Below the pieces are notes generated by a model. That model saw only the letters and a program-made list of their open reading frames with translations, had not been told where the DNA came from and did not search any database. Below, one piece after another: positions 1 through 11,751 of a DNA stretch of 64,000 nucleotides. How positions within the stretch are numbered: the stretch's first letter is position 1; each line of letters begins with the position of its first letter. The position numbers and the translations under genes were made by a program. Origin of the DNA: Tolypeutes matacus (lineage: Eukaryota; Chordata; Mammalia; Cingulata; Chlamyphoridae); assembly GCA_026826555.1 (NCBI GenBank), contig JAKSZT010054573.1:976332-1040331 (forward strand), in the 5' to 3' direction.

Positions 1-281
1 ATCATTTTCTTTTAGTAGAGATGAAAATAGGACATTTAAAAATATAATGTTTCAGTGGAAATATCATGTAGAACTATAGGCAGTGAAAATGTTTACCAGT
101 CTAGTGGTAGATGGAATGTTCTAGAATAGTTTCCTATGCCCCCCCATACACTTATCATTCTTATATAAACCATGTACCAATATTTCATTATTGATACAAA
201 TATTCTTTCTGTGCCTACAGTTACAAAATAAGTAAGTTATTGCCCCCATCACCCCCTCTCATGGCCAAAGGGTTTCTTTTT
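1..281. other. Unannotated AT-rich DNA
   Basis: No gene or recognisable repeat is seen. The sequence is AT-rich and runs up to the poly-T that marks the 3' end of the neighbouring minus-strand L1. Confidence 0.5.
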
Positions 282-3200
282 TTAAAAATATATTTTTATT
301 ACAAAAGTTGTGAACTTACAAAACCATCATGCACATGTGTAGAATTCCCATACAACACCCCTTCACCAACACACCACACCGGGGTGGAACGTTTGTTACA
401 GATTGTGAGATAATATCATCAGGCAATCACCACTAACCATGGTCCATAGCGTACACTTGGCATATTTTTTCCATACCCTCCTATTATTAACACACTACAT
501 CTTTGGCATAGATGCGAGCATATTACAATATTACTGTTAACTATAGTCCCTAGGTTACATTAATTGTATTTTTCTTATGCTTCTCCACATTCCAACTACC
601 CTACAATTGTGATGTACATCCATTCTAGTTCACAGGGCATTCTTGCATTTGTACCATCAACCACAATTCTCATCCACCTCTGGGTTCACTGTGTTATTCA
701 GTCCCTAGATTATTCTTCAGCTTTCTTTCAAATGACATTGACATCCCTAGACTACCCTTGCCAGCCACAATCCCATTTATAATCCAGCTGCTACTCACTC
801 TAATGTGTTATATATGTCTATCCATTTCCACACTCTTACAGTCAGGTTAATTAAAACTCCTACGTATAGTAAGCATCAGTACTCCTGTGCAGCCCTCCTC
901 TTATCTCCTAATAACCTACGCTCTAGGTTTTAACTCCATGCGTTTATTCTTTGTATTTAGTTCATATTAGTGGGACCATGCAATATTTGTCCTTTTGAGT
1001 CTGGCTTATTTTGCTTAGCATTATGTCTTCAAGATTCATCCATGTTATCACATGTGTCCCAATTTCATTTCTTCTTACTGTAGCATAGTATTCCATCGTA
1101 TGTATGTACCACATTTTCTTTATCCATTCATTGGTTGATGGACACTTGGGTTTTTTCCATCTTTTGGCAATTGTGACTAACGCCGCTGTGAACACCGGTG
1201 TGCAGATGTCTGTTTGTGTCAGTTTTCAGTTCTTCTGTATATATTCCTGGTAGAGGAATTACTCTATGGCAGTTCTATATTTAGCTTCCTGAGGAACCGC
1301 CAAACTGTCTTCCACAGAGGCTGCACCATTTCACAATCCCACCAACAGTGAAGGAGTGTTCCTATTTCTCCACATCCTCTCCAGCACTTTTTGTTTTCTG
1401 TTTTTTTAATAATGGCCATTCCATGCTGTATGAAATGATATCTCATTGTTGTTTTGATTTACATTTCCCTAATGGCTAGTGATATGGAACATTTTTTTCC
1501 ATGTGCTTTTTGGCTATTTGTATTTATTTTTTGGAGAAGTGTCTATTTAAGTCTTTTGCCCATTTTTAATTGCATTGCTTGCTTTTTTATTGTTTACTTG
1601 TATGATCTATTTATATAGAGTGGAACTCAAACGCTTATCAAATATGTGGTTTCCAAATATTTTCTCCCATTGAGTGGGCTGCCTTTTCACCTTCTTGGCA
1701 GAGTCCTTTGAATCACAAAAGTCTTTAAGTTTGAGGAGATCCTATTTATCCATGTTTTCTTTTGTTGCTCCTGCTTTTGGTGTAAGGTTTAAGAATGCCC
1801 CACCTACCACCAGGTCTTGAAGATGTTTTCCTACATTTTCCTCTAGGAGCTTTATGATTCTAGCTTTTATATTTAGGTCTTTGATAATTTTCATTTAATT
1901 TTTGTATAAGGTGTGAGATAGGGGTCCTATCTCTATTGTTTTTTTATTCTCAATTTCATTTATTTCTGCTCTTACTTCATTCCTTCTACTTGCTTTGGGA
2001 GTAGTTTGCTGTTCTTTTTCTTGTTCCTCCAAGTGTGTAGTTAAGTCGTTGATTTTAGCTCTTTCTTCTTTTTTTTAATGTAAGCATTGAGGGCTATAAA
2101 TTTCCTTCTCAGCACTGTCTTCGCTGCATCCCATAGGTTCCGATATGTTGTATTCTTGAGATATTTATTGATTTCTCTTGCAATTTCTTCTTTGACCCAC
2201 TGATTATTTAAGAGTGTGTTGTTTTATCTCCATATATTTATGATTCTTCCCTTTTTCTGCCTCTTGTTGATTTCCAACTTTATTCCATTATGATCAGAGA
2301 AAGTGCTTTGTATACTTTTGATCTTGTTAAATTTATTGATATTTGCTTTGTCCCAACATATGGTCTATCCTGGAGAAAGATCCATGAGCACTTGAGAAGA
2401 ATGTACATCCTCTGTTTTGTGGTACAATGTTCAGTATATGTCTATTAGGTTTAGTCTATTTATCATATTATTCAGTCTGTCTGCTTCTTTATTGATCCTC
2501 TGCCCAGATGTTCTATCCAATGCTGAGAGTGGCACAGTGAAGCCTCCAACTGTTATTGTAGAGATGTCTATTTCTTCCTTCAGTTTTGCCAGTGTTTGCC
2601 TCATGTAATTTGGGGCATCCTGGTTAGGTGCATATACATTTATGATTGTCATTTCTTCCTGGCAAATTGCCCCTTTTATTAATATATAATGTCCTTCCCT
2701 GTCTCTAATAACAATTTTCCTTTTAAAGTCTATTTCATCTGATATAAGTAGAGCCACGCCTACTTTTTTTGGTGACTGCATGCATAGAATATCTTTTTCC
2801 ATCCTTTCACTTTCAATCTATTGGTATCCTTGGGTCTAAGATGAGTGTCTTGCAGACAGCATATAGATGGCTCATATTTTCTTATCCATTCCGCCAGTCT
2901 GTGTCTTTTGATTGGGGAGTTTAATCCATTAAAATTCAATGTTTTCACTGTAAAGGCAGTTCTTATTTCACCCATTTTGACCTTTGAGTTTTATCTGTCA
3001 TATTTATTTTCACCACTCTTTTGAGACTTTTAGTTACTTTTACGGATATAATCTTCATTTCTAGACTCTCTTCCAAGCCTCTTTCTCCTGTCTTTTCTTT
3101 TCAGGCTGTAGCACACCCTTTACTAGTTCCTGCAAAACTGATCTCTTGGTTACAAATGCTCTCAGTTTCTGTTGATCTGTGAATATTCTAAACTCACTCT

Positions 3201-3617
3201 CATTTTTGAAAGACAGTCTTGCCAGATATAAGATTTTTGGCTGGCAGTTATTCTCCACAGTGCCTTAAATATATCGTAACACTGCCTTCTTGCCTCCATG
3301 GTTTCTGGTGAGAAAACGGCACTTAATCTAATTGGATGTCCCTTGTGTGTTATATGTTGCTTTTCTCTCGCTGCTCTCAGAATTCTCTTTGTCTTTGGTA
3401 TTTGACATTCTAATTTGTATGTGTCTCAGAGTTTGTCTGTTTGGATTTATTTGGATGGGAGTATGCTGTGCTTCTTGGACACAGATATCTATGTCCTTCA
3501 ATAGGGTTGGAAATTTTTCTACCATTATTTCTTCAAAATTCCTTGTTCCTTTTCCCTTCTCTTCTCCTTCTGGGACACCCATGACACATATGTGTGCATG
3601 TCTCTTGCCATCATTTA
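282..3617 (-). mobile_element. L1 retrotransposon, 3' portion (minus strand), internally deleted
   Basis: Read on the minus strand this is the 3' part of a LINE-1. It holds the second half of ORF1 (about 3617-3061), the ORF2 endonuclease domain (about 2975-2430, with recognisable LNFNGLNSPIKRHRLAEW near 2940), the ORF2 C-terminal cysteine region (1446-1264, with WRGCGEIGTLLHCWWDCE), and the 3' UTR ending in a short poly-T at 286-292. Around 1940-1955 the sequence jumps from the ORF2 C-terminal part straight to the endonuclease-RT linker, so most of the reverse-transcriptase domain is missing. All frames are broken by stops and shifts, so it is dead. The 5' part of the same insertion is inverted and follows at 3618-4309. 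No clear target-site duplication was found. Confidence 0.9.
3554..3617. repeat. Left arm of a 64-bp inverted repeat at the L1 inversion
   Basis: This stretch is the reverse complement of 4240-4303, with 2 mismatches in 64 bases by eye. Both arms encode the same ORF1 segment. It is the duplicated overlap between the two oppositely primed L1 cDNAs. Confidence 0.85.
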
Positions 3618-4309
3618 TTATTATGCAGTTTCTCTCTGGCAGAGGAGAAAGGTAGGAGAAGCTTCATCAATTCCTGGGGCTACGTGGACAACTTCACCTT
3701 CCATAGCTTACAGGACCAACTACATCCTTGGCTCCTACTACACAAACAGCAAGGGAGAAAAGACAAGAAAGCCCTAAACTAAAGGAAGAAACTGCACCCA
3801 GAATAAATACATCTAGCAAGCCAGATGCGAAAACACCAACAAAAAATTACAAGCCATAGCAAGAGACAGGAAGATATGGCCCAGTCAAAGGAACAAGATA
3901 AACCTCCAGATGACATAAAGGAGTTGAGACAATTAATCATAGTTGTTCAAACAAATCTCCTTAATAAATTCAATGAGATGACTAAAGAGTTTAAGGATAT
4001 TAAGAAGACACTGGGTGAGCACAAAGAAGAATCTGAAAGCAAACATAGAAAAATAGCAGATCTTACGAGAATGAAAGGCACAATAAATGAAATTTAAAAC
4101 ACACTGGAGGCATGTAACAGCAGATTTGAGGAGGCAGAAGAAAGGATCAGTGCGCTTGAAGACATGGCCTCTAAACGTGAATATACAAAAGAACAGATGA
4201 AGAAAAACACGGGGAAAATTGAACAGGGTCTCACAGAACTAAATGATGGCAAGAGACGTGCAAACATATGTGTCATGGGTGTCCCAGAAGGAGAAGAGAA
4301 GGGCAGCAA
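3618..4309 (+). mobile_element. Inverted 5' segment of the same L1 (5' UTR end and ORF1 N-terminal half)
   Basis: On the + strand this carries the end of an L1 5' UTR and an ORF1 N-terminal region (frame opening at 3825). The frame is rich in K, E, L and Q, as expected for the ORF1 coiled coil. A stop at 4095-4097 interrupts it, after which the reading continues in frame to about 4303, ending in CVMGVPEGEEKG. The same ORF1 segment is the start of the minus-strand part to the left, so the two halves meet head to head. This is the arrangement made by 5' inversion (twin priming) during L1 insertion. Confidence 0.85.
4240..4303. repeat. Right arm of the 64-bp inverted repeat
   Basis: Partner of 3554-3617. 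The spacer between the arms is 622 bases, so a long-armed hairpin is possible in single-stranded DNA. Confidence 0.85.
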
Positions 4310-4494
4310 TCTATGCCATGCGGGTCCACAGTGACCACAATTGCGTAGGTAGACTGATGTAGCAGGATGCTCTTCTGGCCTCCTGGGCCTCCCAAACAGG
4401 TGCTTCAGATAGCTTCAGATAGCTTGGAGTGATTACTAACTGCCCTGTAGGACGAGCTGACTCTTGGAATACCTTATTCAGCTGCAATCTTGCC

Positions 4495-4845
4495 CCTTTT
4501 CTGGGTACTGGTTTCTTTCTTTCTTTTTTTTTTTTAAAGATTTTATTTATTTATTCATTTATCCCCCCCCTGCTGCTTGTGCTCGCTGGGTCAGCCAACC
4601 ACGCTGTGCGGGCGGGCCTGCCCTCACCAGGAGGCCCCGGGAACCGAACCCGGGGCCTCCCACATGGCAAACGGGAGCCCCACTGATTGAGCCACAGCCG
4701 CTTCCCAGGGTACTGGTTTCTTTTGGAGGTGAGGGAGATGTTTTAAAATTGACTTGTGATGTTTGCACAACTAACTGTGAATATCCTAAAAACATTGAAT
4801 TGGATACTTGAAATATGTGAATTATATCTCAATAAAGCTGTTAAT
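4495..4845 (+). mobile_element. Old mammalian L1 (L1M-type) 3' end, split by a SINE
   Basis: The part after 4735 follows the 3' UTR of old mammalian L1 families: a GTTTGCACAACTAACTGTG-like stretch, then CATTGAATTGGATACTTG, then GTGAATTATATCTCAATAAA and a poly-A-like end. The GGGTACTGGTTTCTTT just before the SINE belongs to the same element and is duplicated by the SINE insertion. Confidence 0.75.
4519..4707 (-). mobile_element. tRNA-derived SINE (DAS type), minus strand
   Basis: The reverse complement begins GGGAAGCGGCTGTGGCTCAA, which holds a tRNA-like A box, followed by a B box near 4640. It ends in an A-rich tail, seen as T-rich DNA at 4519-4545. The 16-base GGGTACTGGTTTCTTT flanks it at 4503-4518 and 4708-4723 as a perfect target-site duplication. 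Confidence 0.92.
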
Positions 4846-6074
4846 TTTTTTTTTTTTAAAGAAATAACTTAGTGTTCAGGACAATAGTGGAAGCATGTCT
4901 CTGAGGCATTTGATGATTGTAATCATGCACGTTTCTGTAAAAGATAACTGCCAACAGAGAGGAGGTGGAATCTGAGCAGGTTTGAAGGAAAGGGAGGATT
5001 GGATTGGTCGAACATAGTGAGGCATTCTAGAAGGTTTGAAAAGTGTAGGCAAAATCCCAAAGGTAAAATCCCAAGATATTTTGTTCTCCCGGGCCCAAGG
5101 ACTGACTTCTTCTGAAGTGTGAATTCTGGGAGTAGAAGAATGGGTTAAGAGGAAAAGTAGCACATTTAAGTTAAGTGGTTAGCAGTATTTTCCTTAGTGC
5201 AAATGAATTTATGAGACTGCTCTTCTCTAAGGAATAATAAATAAACTAATTAATTAATAAAAAATAAAGATACAGGTATCAGGTGCCATTTACCTATTTA
5301 ATAATTTTGCCTAGTCCTTGTCATCATCATCATAAATACCACTAACATAGGTAAAAGTTTCCCAGGAAGGTATGAGGCCATTTATTTAGGGGTCTTTGCA
5401 AATTTGCAGCTATACATCTGCTAAGGAAATTATCATAGAGCATCAAATACATTTGCATGTATACAGTAACCAAGGTAATTATGGTGATATATCAAAGAAC
5501 ATATACCAGAATTCCCAAATGATTTTTCTCCCTCCACCCCCACCCCCAAGAAAGCATCCTTGGTCATCTTTGGAAGTTGTTAGTGTATCAACTATAGATT
5601 CTGAAATTAAGAAAAACATCACACATTCCTCCTGACTTTTCCAAATGTATTTTATTTCAAGATAACCAGATAATCGATGATGGAAAGTTATTCTTTTGTA
5701 GCAGAATCACACTCATAAGTGAAGGGAGAATAGTAGAACTAAACACGCACACTTTGCCACCCCTGATCCGATGGCGAAATAGATCACAACAATCACTGTC
5801 AGTGGTTGCTACAAACTTTGGGCGAAAGGTCGATGGACACTTTTTAATTACTCCATCAGTGAGCCCTCCAGAATGCACAGATCGATCTTGGCATTGATAT
5901 TATAATTGTTATTATCATCCTTATTCTCTCCCACTAGGATGCAGCAGAAATTTCTTAGCACCACTGCTGAAGGAGCCTAGACCCTCCCTCCCAAAATGAA
6001 TCCTGAATCTAATCAAGCTTCTAGAGCTAACGAGCACTTTATATAAAATATGTGACTAGAGGGGCGTGTGAAAC
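4846..6074. other. Unannotated interval
   Basis: Mostly AT-rich with a C-rich run at 5528-5550. The only frames are short and match nothing I recognise. Nothing here supports a gene. Confidence 0.4.
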
Positions 6075-6725
6075 ATCGCCACAAGACTACAACCTGCAAA
6101 GTCGGGAATGTGGGAAATTTTGTAGGAAAAATAGCCCGGATTCTTAAAGAAATAAATGATGCAGGGAACAAAAAAAGGCAGAGGAAGCTGTTAGAGATGA
6201 GAAGAAATTACGCAGGTGATATTAGGAATCTTGATTCAAGCAAATGAACTGCTAAAGCTTTACCTCTGTTTGGAAATTCAAGGGAAAATGAACATGGATT
6301 GGAAATTAGATGATGTCAAGGAATAATTGTTAATTTTGTTGGATGTGAAATTGTTACTGTGGTAAGTTTGTTCTTTTAAGTTCATATTGATTAGAGATAC
6401 CTTAGTGAAAGAAATGACAGGTGAATCGTGATGCCTGGCTGGTCGTGGAACTGCGTGTGCCGAGGGGATTCCCAGGATGGGGAGTTTCAGCGTTAGACCA
6501 GATGGTCCCAGGCAATCGGAGACCTTCTATCTGAGTCACTTTATGTTGAAGATTGGTATTAAAAAGTCACTTTATGTCTCAGATTTGCATTAAAATGCTC
6601 CACTACAGGAAAAATCGATGGAGGGATCTATAGAAATGTGTTGAGAGTGAGTTGATTATACTAGTTTTTCTATCTGAAGGTGAGTTTGAGAATTTCCACA
6701 ATAATACAAAGTTTATTTAAAAAGT
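6075..6725 (+). mobile_element. Old mammalian L1 3' UTR (L1M type)
   Basis: The text follows an old L1 3' UTR: AATGTGGGAAATTTTGTAGG near 6108, ATTAGATGATGTCAAGGAAT near 6306, and TGAGAATTTCCACAATAATA near 6687 just before the 3' end. No coding part remains. Confidence 0.7.
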
Positions 6726-8304
6726 AGCTCCCCGTTAAGTGGTGAGCAGTGCTTGTTTGGGAATGCTGAGGTGTGTTTGCTCCATTTGTCATCATCTGGG
6801 GGTGAAAAATGGACTCAAGCAAAGGAGGAGGAATCTCAGGGAATTTTGCCTTATGGTGAGAACTTTTGGGAAAGATGCATAAGACAGAGAGTTCCTTCTG
6901 GCTGGAGCATGTGCATTCAGCCCCCCGGGACACACGCTGCCAAGGACTGATTTACTGAAGACACTTGTCAACCAAGAAATAGCGCGCTAAGCTGCAAGGC
7001 AACAAGACATCTGTTTGGGGTCTTAGATTTGTAATTCGGGGAGCACAGATTCAGGTAGCACCCCAAATCATGCCCTGTCTTGGCATTTCCAGGCAGGGGG
7101 TTTTAAAGGAACAGGAGCTTAGACGAGTTGTTTGTGGCTGGTGGATATTTGGGGTGCTCCAGCCGTCCTTGAGGTTAGCTAGCTAACTGAGCCCTTTAGC
7201 CCGTGGCTTGTTTCATGGGGGCTGGCTGTCCTTGGGGTTTTGAGGAACTTTGCTGCTTGAGTCTTTGCAGACCCGGACAGTTGTGCAATCTGCTACGACC
7301 TGCCTGGGAGCAACCTCCAGAACGCCCTCCGGCTCCGCTTTACAGCCCTTAGCCATAGAAACTCTGTTCTGTTTTATTTCTTTTTTGCAGACTGCAGTAA
7401 CCTCCAGAAGGGACTTCTTCACGGAGAACTTGATTTGTACCTGAGACCTGGTGTAGCCCATGTTGGGACAGTGGAGTCAATATGCTTTTAGAGAATCTCT
7501 CTCTAAGGAACACTACAGAGAGCAAACTAATCGTGTGGTGTGTAAGCCTGAAGAAGGCAGCAAACAGATATTTTCCCAGAAATCCCATTGCAACCTTTGA
7601 GGTCAAAAGGTAGCTAAATAGCCTGGTGGCAGAAGTGGAAAGGAAGCAGACTCCTGTCATGTAATCTAATTTTTGACAAGTTTTGGACAAATACATAGAC
7701 AACTTTAAGGCCAATACCTGACAAGTACTTAGGTTATTTATTCTAAAAGAAGCAGTACTATGCAAGGTTACTTTCAAATGTTAGTGAGGCAAAATAAAAC
7801 AGTGTCAAGAGATTACATTCAGCAACAAATGTTTTTACTTTCTTGTTGAATATAAGTTGATACCTTACTGATTTTTTATAAATCCTTTAGGCTTACTTAA
7901 ATAAAGAGAATGTACAAAAAAGTGAGGTGCCTGCAAACGAGCAAATTCCAATAGTGGGGGAGGGGGGTCGGAAGCAGAAAAGTGGGGCTGCTCCCCAGCT
8001 TCACTGCCTCTGTGGGGACCAGCACTGGATGCCTTGTCCACAGGTGGGGTTCACCAAGATGCCACCCCTTCAGGAGGCCTTCTGCACCCTATAGAACACA
8101 CGTGTGTGTAAATGCTACCATGCCCAGCAGCAGGGACCCAGTGCCTTTCTGTCCTCTGCAGACCCAGCTTCCTGGGGTTAGTCCATTTGGGCTTATTTGA
8201 TGCTTCTGAGTGGGCAGGTACAGTCTGGGTGCATGTCCCCAAATCCCTGTACCATCTAGCCCCGCCATCTAGTTCAGGTGCAGGAATCCACAAGCCATTG
8301 CTTA
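6726..8304. other. Unannotated interval
   Basis: A minus-strand frame of 142 codons (7777-7349) is open by chance. It has no domain I recognise and no splice or codon pattern that argues for a gene. Confidence 0.4.
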
Positions 8305-8648
8305 CCATCCAGGTGACGCGCCATCCAGGTGGCACCATCCAGGTGACGCGTCATCCAGGTGGCACCATCCAGGTGATGCGCCATCCAGGTGGGGCACCAT
8401 CCAGGTGGCACCATCCAGGTGATGCACCATCCAGGTGGGGCACCATCCAGGTGGCTCCATCCAGGTGGCTCCATCCAGGTGGCACCATCCAGGTGATGCG
8501 CCATCCAGGTGGGGCACCATCCAGATGGCACCATCCAGGTGGCTCCATCCAGGTGGCTCCATCCAGGTGGCTCCATCCAGGTGATGCGCCATCCAGGTGG
8601 GGCACCATCCAGGTGGCACCATCCAGGTGGCACCATCCAGGTGGTGGG
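8305..8648. repeat. Minisatellite of CCATCCAGGTG units
   Basis: About 23 units share the core CCATCCAGGTG followed by a variable tail (gca, gct, gggg, a, atgcg or acgcg-like), so unit length is 14-16 bases. By hand count 22 units contain CAGGTG and one has CAGATG. A degenerate last unit lies at 8649-8660. The array is open in several frames on both strands, giving repeated HLDGATWM-like or HPGGTIQV-like peptides, which are a by-product of the repeat. Confidence 0.95.
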
Positions 8649-8660
8649 CCATCCAGCATC

Positions 8661-10727
8661 CTGGAGGAGGGAGGGCCTGGCAGCACCAGGCATTTGTTTG
8701 AAGTGGCCAGCGTGGCTTTATTTTGCTACCTGCAGACCCCTTGAAAATGCAGTGAGTGGGGTGAATCATGGCCCTTTGTCTGCAAGGCAGGAGGGTGAGA
8801 GCAGCTGGGGTTTGGCTTCTGGGGTTGCATTTGACAGGAAGTGGATGTGCTCAGAAAGCTCGAGGAGCCTGCTCTGCCTTCAGCAGTCCAGTCTTGGGGG
8901 TCTGTAAATCCATCGCAGCAAGGTCTGGGCCACAGAATCCACTGAGCTGGTTCTCAGGACTGGGAGAAAACGCCAACCCCGTATCACCTTGGCGCTGTGG
9001 CTTTTTTTACTGGGACCCGGGGCACTCGGTGTCTGGAGGCATTCTGAACACCCCAGGAGAATAGGGAATCCAAGTCTAGACACTAAGGCCTGTCCCCCCA
9101 CTGGGGGACAGGAGGAGAGGACAGGGCGTGCTTGGCAATGAGCATGGTGGCCCTTCCTCCCAGGCCTGCAGCCTGCGTGCTGGAAGGGTGACCTCTGTTC
9201 CTGGTGCCCGGGGCCGGTGCTTTTTGCACAGCGGCAGCCTGGCCTGGCAGCAGCATGCTCCAAAGTGCCCTGTGTGCGTGGCTGTGCTGGCATGCCCTCC
9301 GACAGGGGTTCCAGAGCCGAGGACCAGCCTGGAGGCCTAGCACGTGGGTGGCTGTGGGGTCAGAGGGACCTTGGCAGAAACCCAGAGGCCCCGTGTGCTG
9401 GCGCCGTGGCCTTCCTAACCTGCTGTCTGGCTGGCTCCTGTGTTTCCCCATTGCAAAATGAGGGCAGTGCGATGAAATCGACCAGTCTGCTTTGTAGACT
9501 AGATGAGATTCATGAGGCATTGGCACGTATGTGCTAAAAAGCATTGGTGACCTTCTCCTTCACTCAGTAGTCAATAATAATGTATAAAGTTTAGTCCCGA
9601 TGCGAGAGGGCGTGGGTACAAAGTGGTAAAAGAGGGAAAAAGGAGTGAATGACCTGACATTCCCTCTGACGGGCAGCAGAGTAGAGGAAGAAGAGGCTCG
9701 ACAGTTGGAAACTTCAGGATTTCCTCCAGGCCCGGTGCCACCAGCTTCCCAGAGCCGGTTCGGGTTAGCTGGCACTGCAGCAGGGCACGTGCGGTGCTTT
9801 TGCAGCGAGGTGCGGCATGTGTCTGGAGACAGAGCTGTGGCCCTTTCTCGGGGGCCTTTTACATCTCGTGCAGTGTGTGGATGACTTTATCGGGTCGAGC
9901 CCTTATGAGACGTCTGCTTAAGTCTGTGGGCTCAGGGGCGCTGGCGTGCTTTGTCATTTTTTATAAGTCTTTGAATGAGCCGTAATTTGTTGAAATTGTA
10001 TGCTTGTTCAGCAATTTCATTATTTAGCTTTTTTGTTCAGTTTTTCTTTACGCTTCCGTTGTCAGTATTAATATTGGGACCTTAGCTATGTGAGGCTGCT
10101 TCGACAGATAAGGAAAAAGTGAGAATTGTCAACTGGTTTTTCAGTGAACTCTATGGGAGAAGTGAGTCACATCCCTAAATAGAACAAATTCCTTGATTTC
10201 AACACAAGCCCGTTGTAAATACTGACTTTAAAGCTTTTCCTTCTCCGGCCACTACAGAAACTCCGTTTGTTTCTGCTCCTGTGTAGGAGCTGCAAGTAGA
10301 AGATGGAAACATCGCCATCTTGTGTCCCATTTCTTAAACGGTATTTAACTACTCAAGGAAAACTAAAATCAGTCTCGGGATTTCCAGTCCTCGAGTTTCC
10401 CCAAGTAGGGAAAGCCAGTCGCCTCCTTTTCTCCTTCGAAGAAAGAGCGTTATAAATGTTTTTTTGAATTCACTTAATGAAATTAAAAATTCAAAGAAAT
10501 ACTTTCATTATTTCTCTTTATACAGAAGAATCACTCTTTAATTCTGGGCATGCTGAAGTTTTTGGTGATTGTTTGGCTGGATCTCATTGCATCAAAATGT
10601 TAATTACTCCAAAGCTTTGATTTCAGTATTATTTTAAGACTTTTAATGTCATAACTGACTAGTTTATTTGGATTTGAAAAGTTGCTGTTCAAGATGGTTT
10701 TTTTTTTGCCAAAATGGGTAGTAAAGA

Positions 10728-10734
<7 letters not shown>
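8661..10734. other. Unannotated interval, GC-rich on the left
   Basis: 8.7-9.9 kb is GC-rich and has several overlapping frames on both strands (longest 153 codons on the minus strand at 9544-9083). They overlap each other, look alike in quality and match nothing I know. 10.0-10.7 kb is AT-rich with nothing recognisable. Confidence 0.4.
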
Positions 10735-10759
<25 letters not shown>

Positions 10760-10780
10760 ACATATATATATGTATATATG
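10735..10780. repeat. (TG)n/(TA)n microsatellite
   Basis: A run of TG dinucleotides at 10735-10759 passes into an alternating TA-rich stretch. Confidence 0.95.
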
Positions 10781-10987
10781 GCCTTCCAAAGGGAAAGAAT
10801 TTATCTGTACATCAGTATGGAGCCCACTTGTGGCCAAAGGAAAAACTTCATTGTCTGAGAGTCTGGTTTTCAAAAATTGGGTCAGGCCTGTATCACCATG
10901 ATCTTCAAACATTTTTGCTTAAATACACTAGAAAAGAATATTGTTAATCTGTGTAACTCCTAGCATATATCAAGTTACATCTAAAAT

Positions 10988-11002
10988 TTTACATCATAAT
11001 TT
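10988..11002. repeat. Left target-site duplication of truncated L1
   Basis: TTTACATCATAATTT, identical to 11737-11751. Confidence 0.9.
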
Positions 11003-11736
11003 TTAATATTTTATTGAAGTATATCATTCATACGTGAACATACATAAAGTATATAGTAAAAGTTGTGAAGTTACAAAATAAACATGCACCCCCAACACCC
11101 TGCATTGTTGTGAAACATTTGTTACAAACTATGCAAGAGCAGCCTCAAAATATTACTGCTACTATAGTTCATATCTTACATTTGGTGTATTTTCCCCCAA
11201 CCCGTCCTATTTTTTTTTTAAGTATATTTTTATTGCAGAGGTTGTAAACTTACAAAACAATCATGCACATGTGTGGAATTCCCAGACAAAACCCCTTCAC
11301 CAACACACGACACCGTGGTAGAACATTTGTTACAGATTGTGAGATAATATCATCAGACTATTACCACTAACCACAGTCCACAGTGTACATTTGGCACACT
11401 TTTTCCATACTCTCCCATTATCAACACAGAGCATCTTTGGCATCGATGCACAAATATTATAGTATTACCGTTAACCACAGTCCACAGGTCACTCCAGTTG
11501 TATTTTTCCCATGCTTCTCCACATTCCCACCTCCCTGCAATAGTGACCTACGTCTGCTCCAGCTCACAAAGGACACTCTTGCATCTGTACCATCAACCAC
11601 GATTCTCATCCACCTGGGTTCACTGAGTTATTCAGTCCCTAGATTATTCTCTAGCTTTCTGTCAATTCTCATTTACATCCTTAGACTACCCTTTCCAGCC
11701 ACATTGCCATTTATAAACCGGCTGCTACTTGCTATG
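11003..11736 (-). mobile_element. 5'-truncated L1 with composite 3' end, minus strand
   Basis: 11215-11736 closely matches the 3' UTR of the L1 at 282-800 (for example CAATCATGCACATGTGTGGA and AGATTGTGAGATAATATCAT). It has its own poly-T at 11210-11219. Left of this, 11005-11209 is a second, related L1 3' UTR in the same orientation (TATTTTATTGAAGTATATCA). Only one perfect 15-bp duplication flanks the whole block, so both parts seem to have been inserted together. No coding region is left. Confidence 0.85.
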
Positions 11737-11751
11737 TTTACATCATAATTT
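11737..11751. repeat. Right target-site duplication of truncated L1
   Basis: TTTACATCATAATTT, identical to 10988-11002. Confidence 0.9.

Noticed and set aside
8305..8648. CRISPR array
   Set aside because: Units are contiguous and similar throughout, with no unique spacers, and the DNA is mammalian.
8112..8769. Long frames over the 8.3-kb minisatellite on both strands
   Set aside because: All come from the tandem array; no start context, domain or flanking gene signals.
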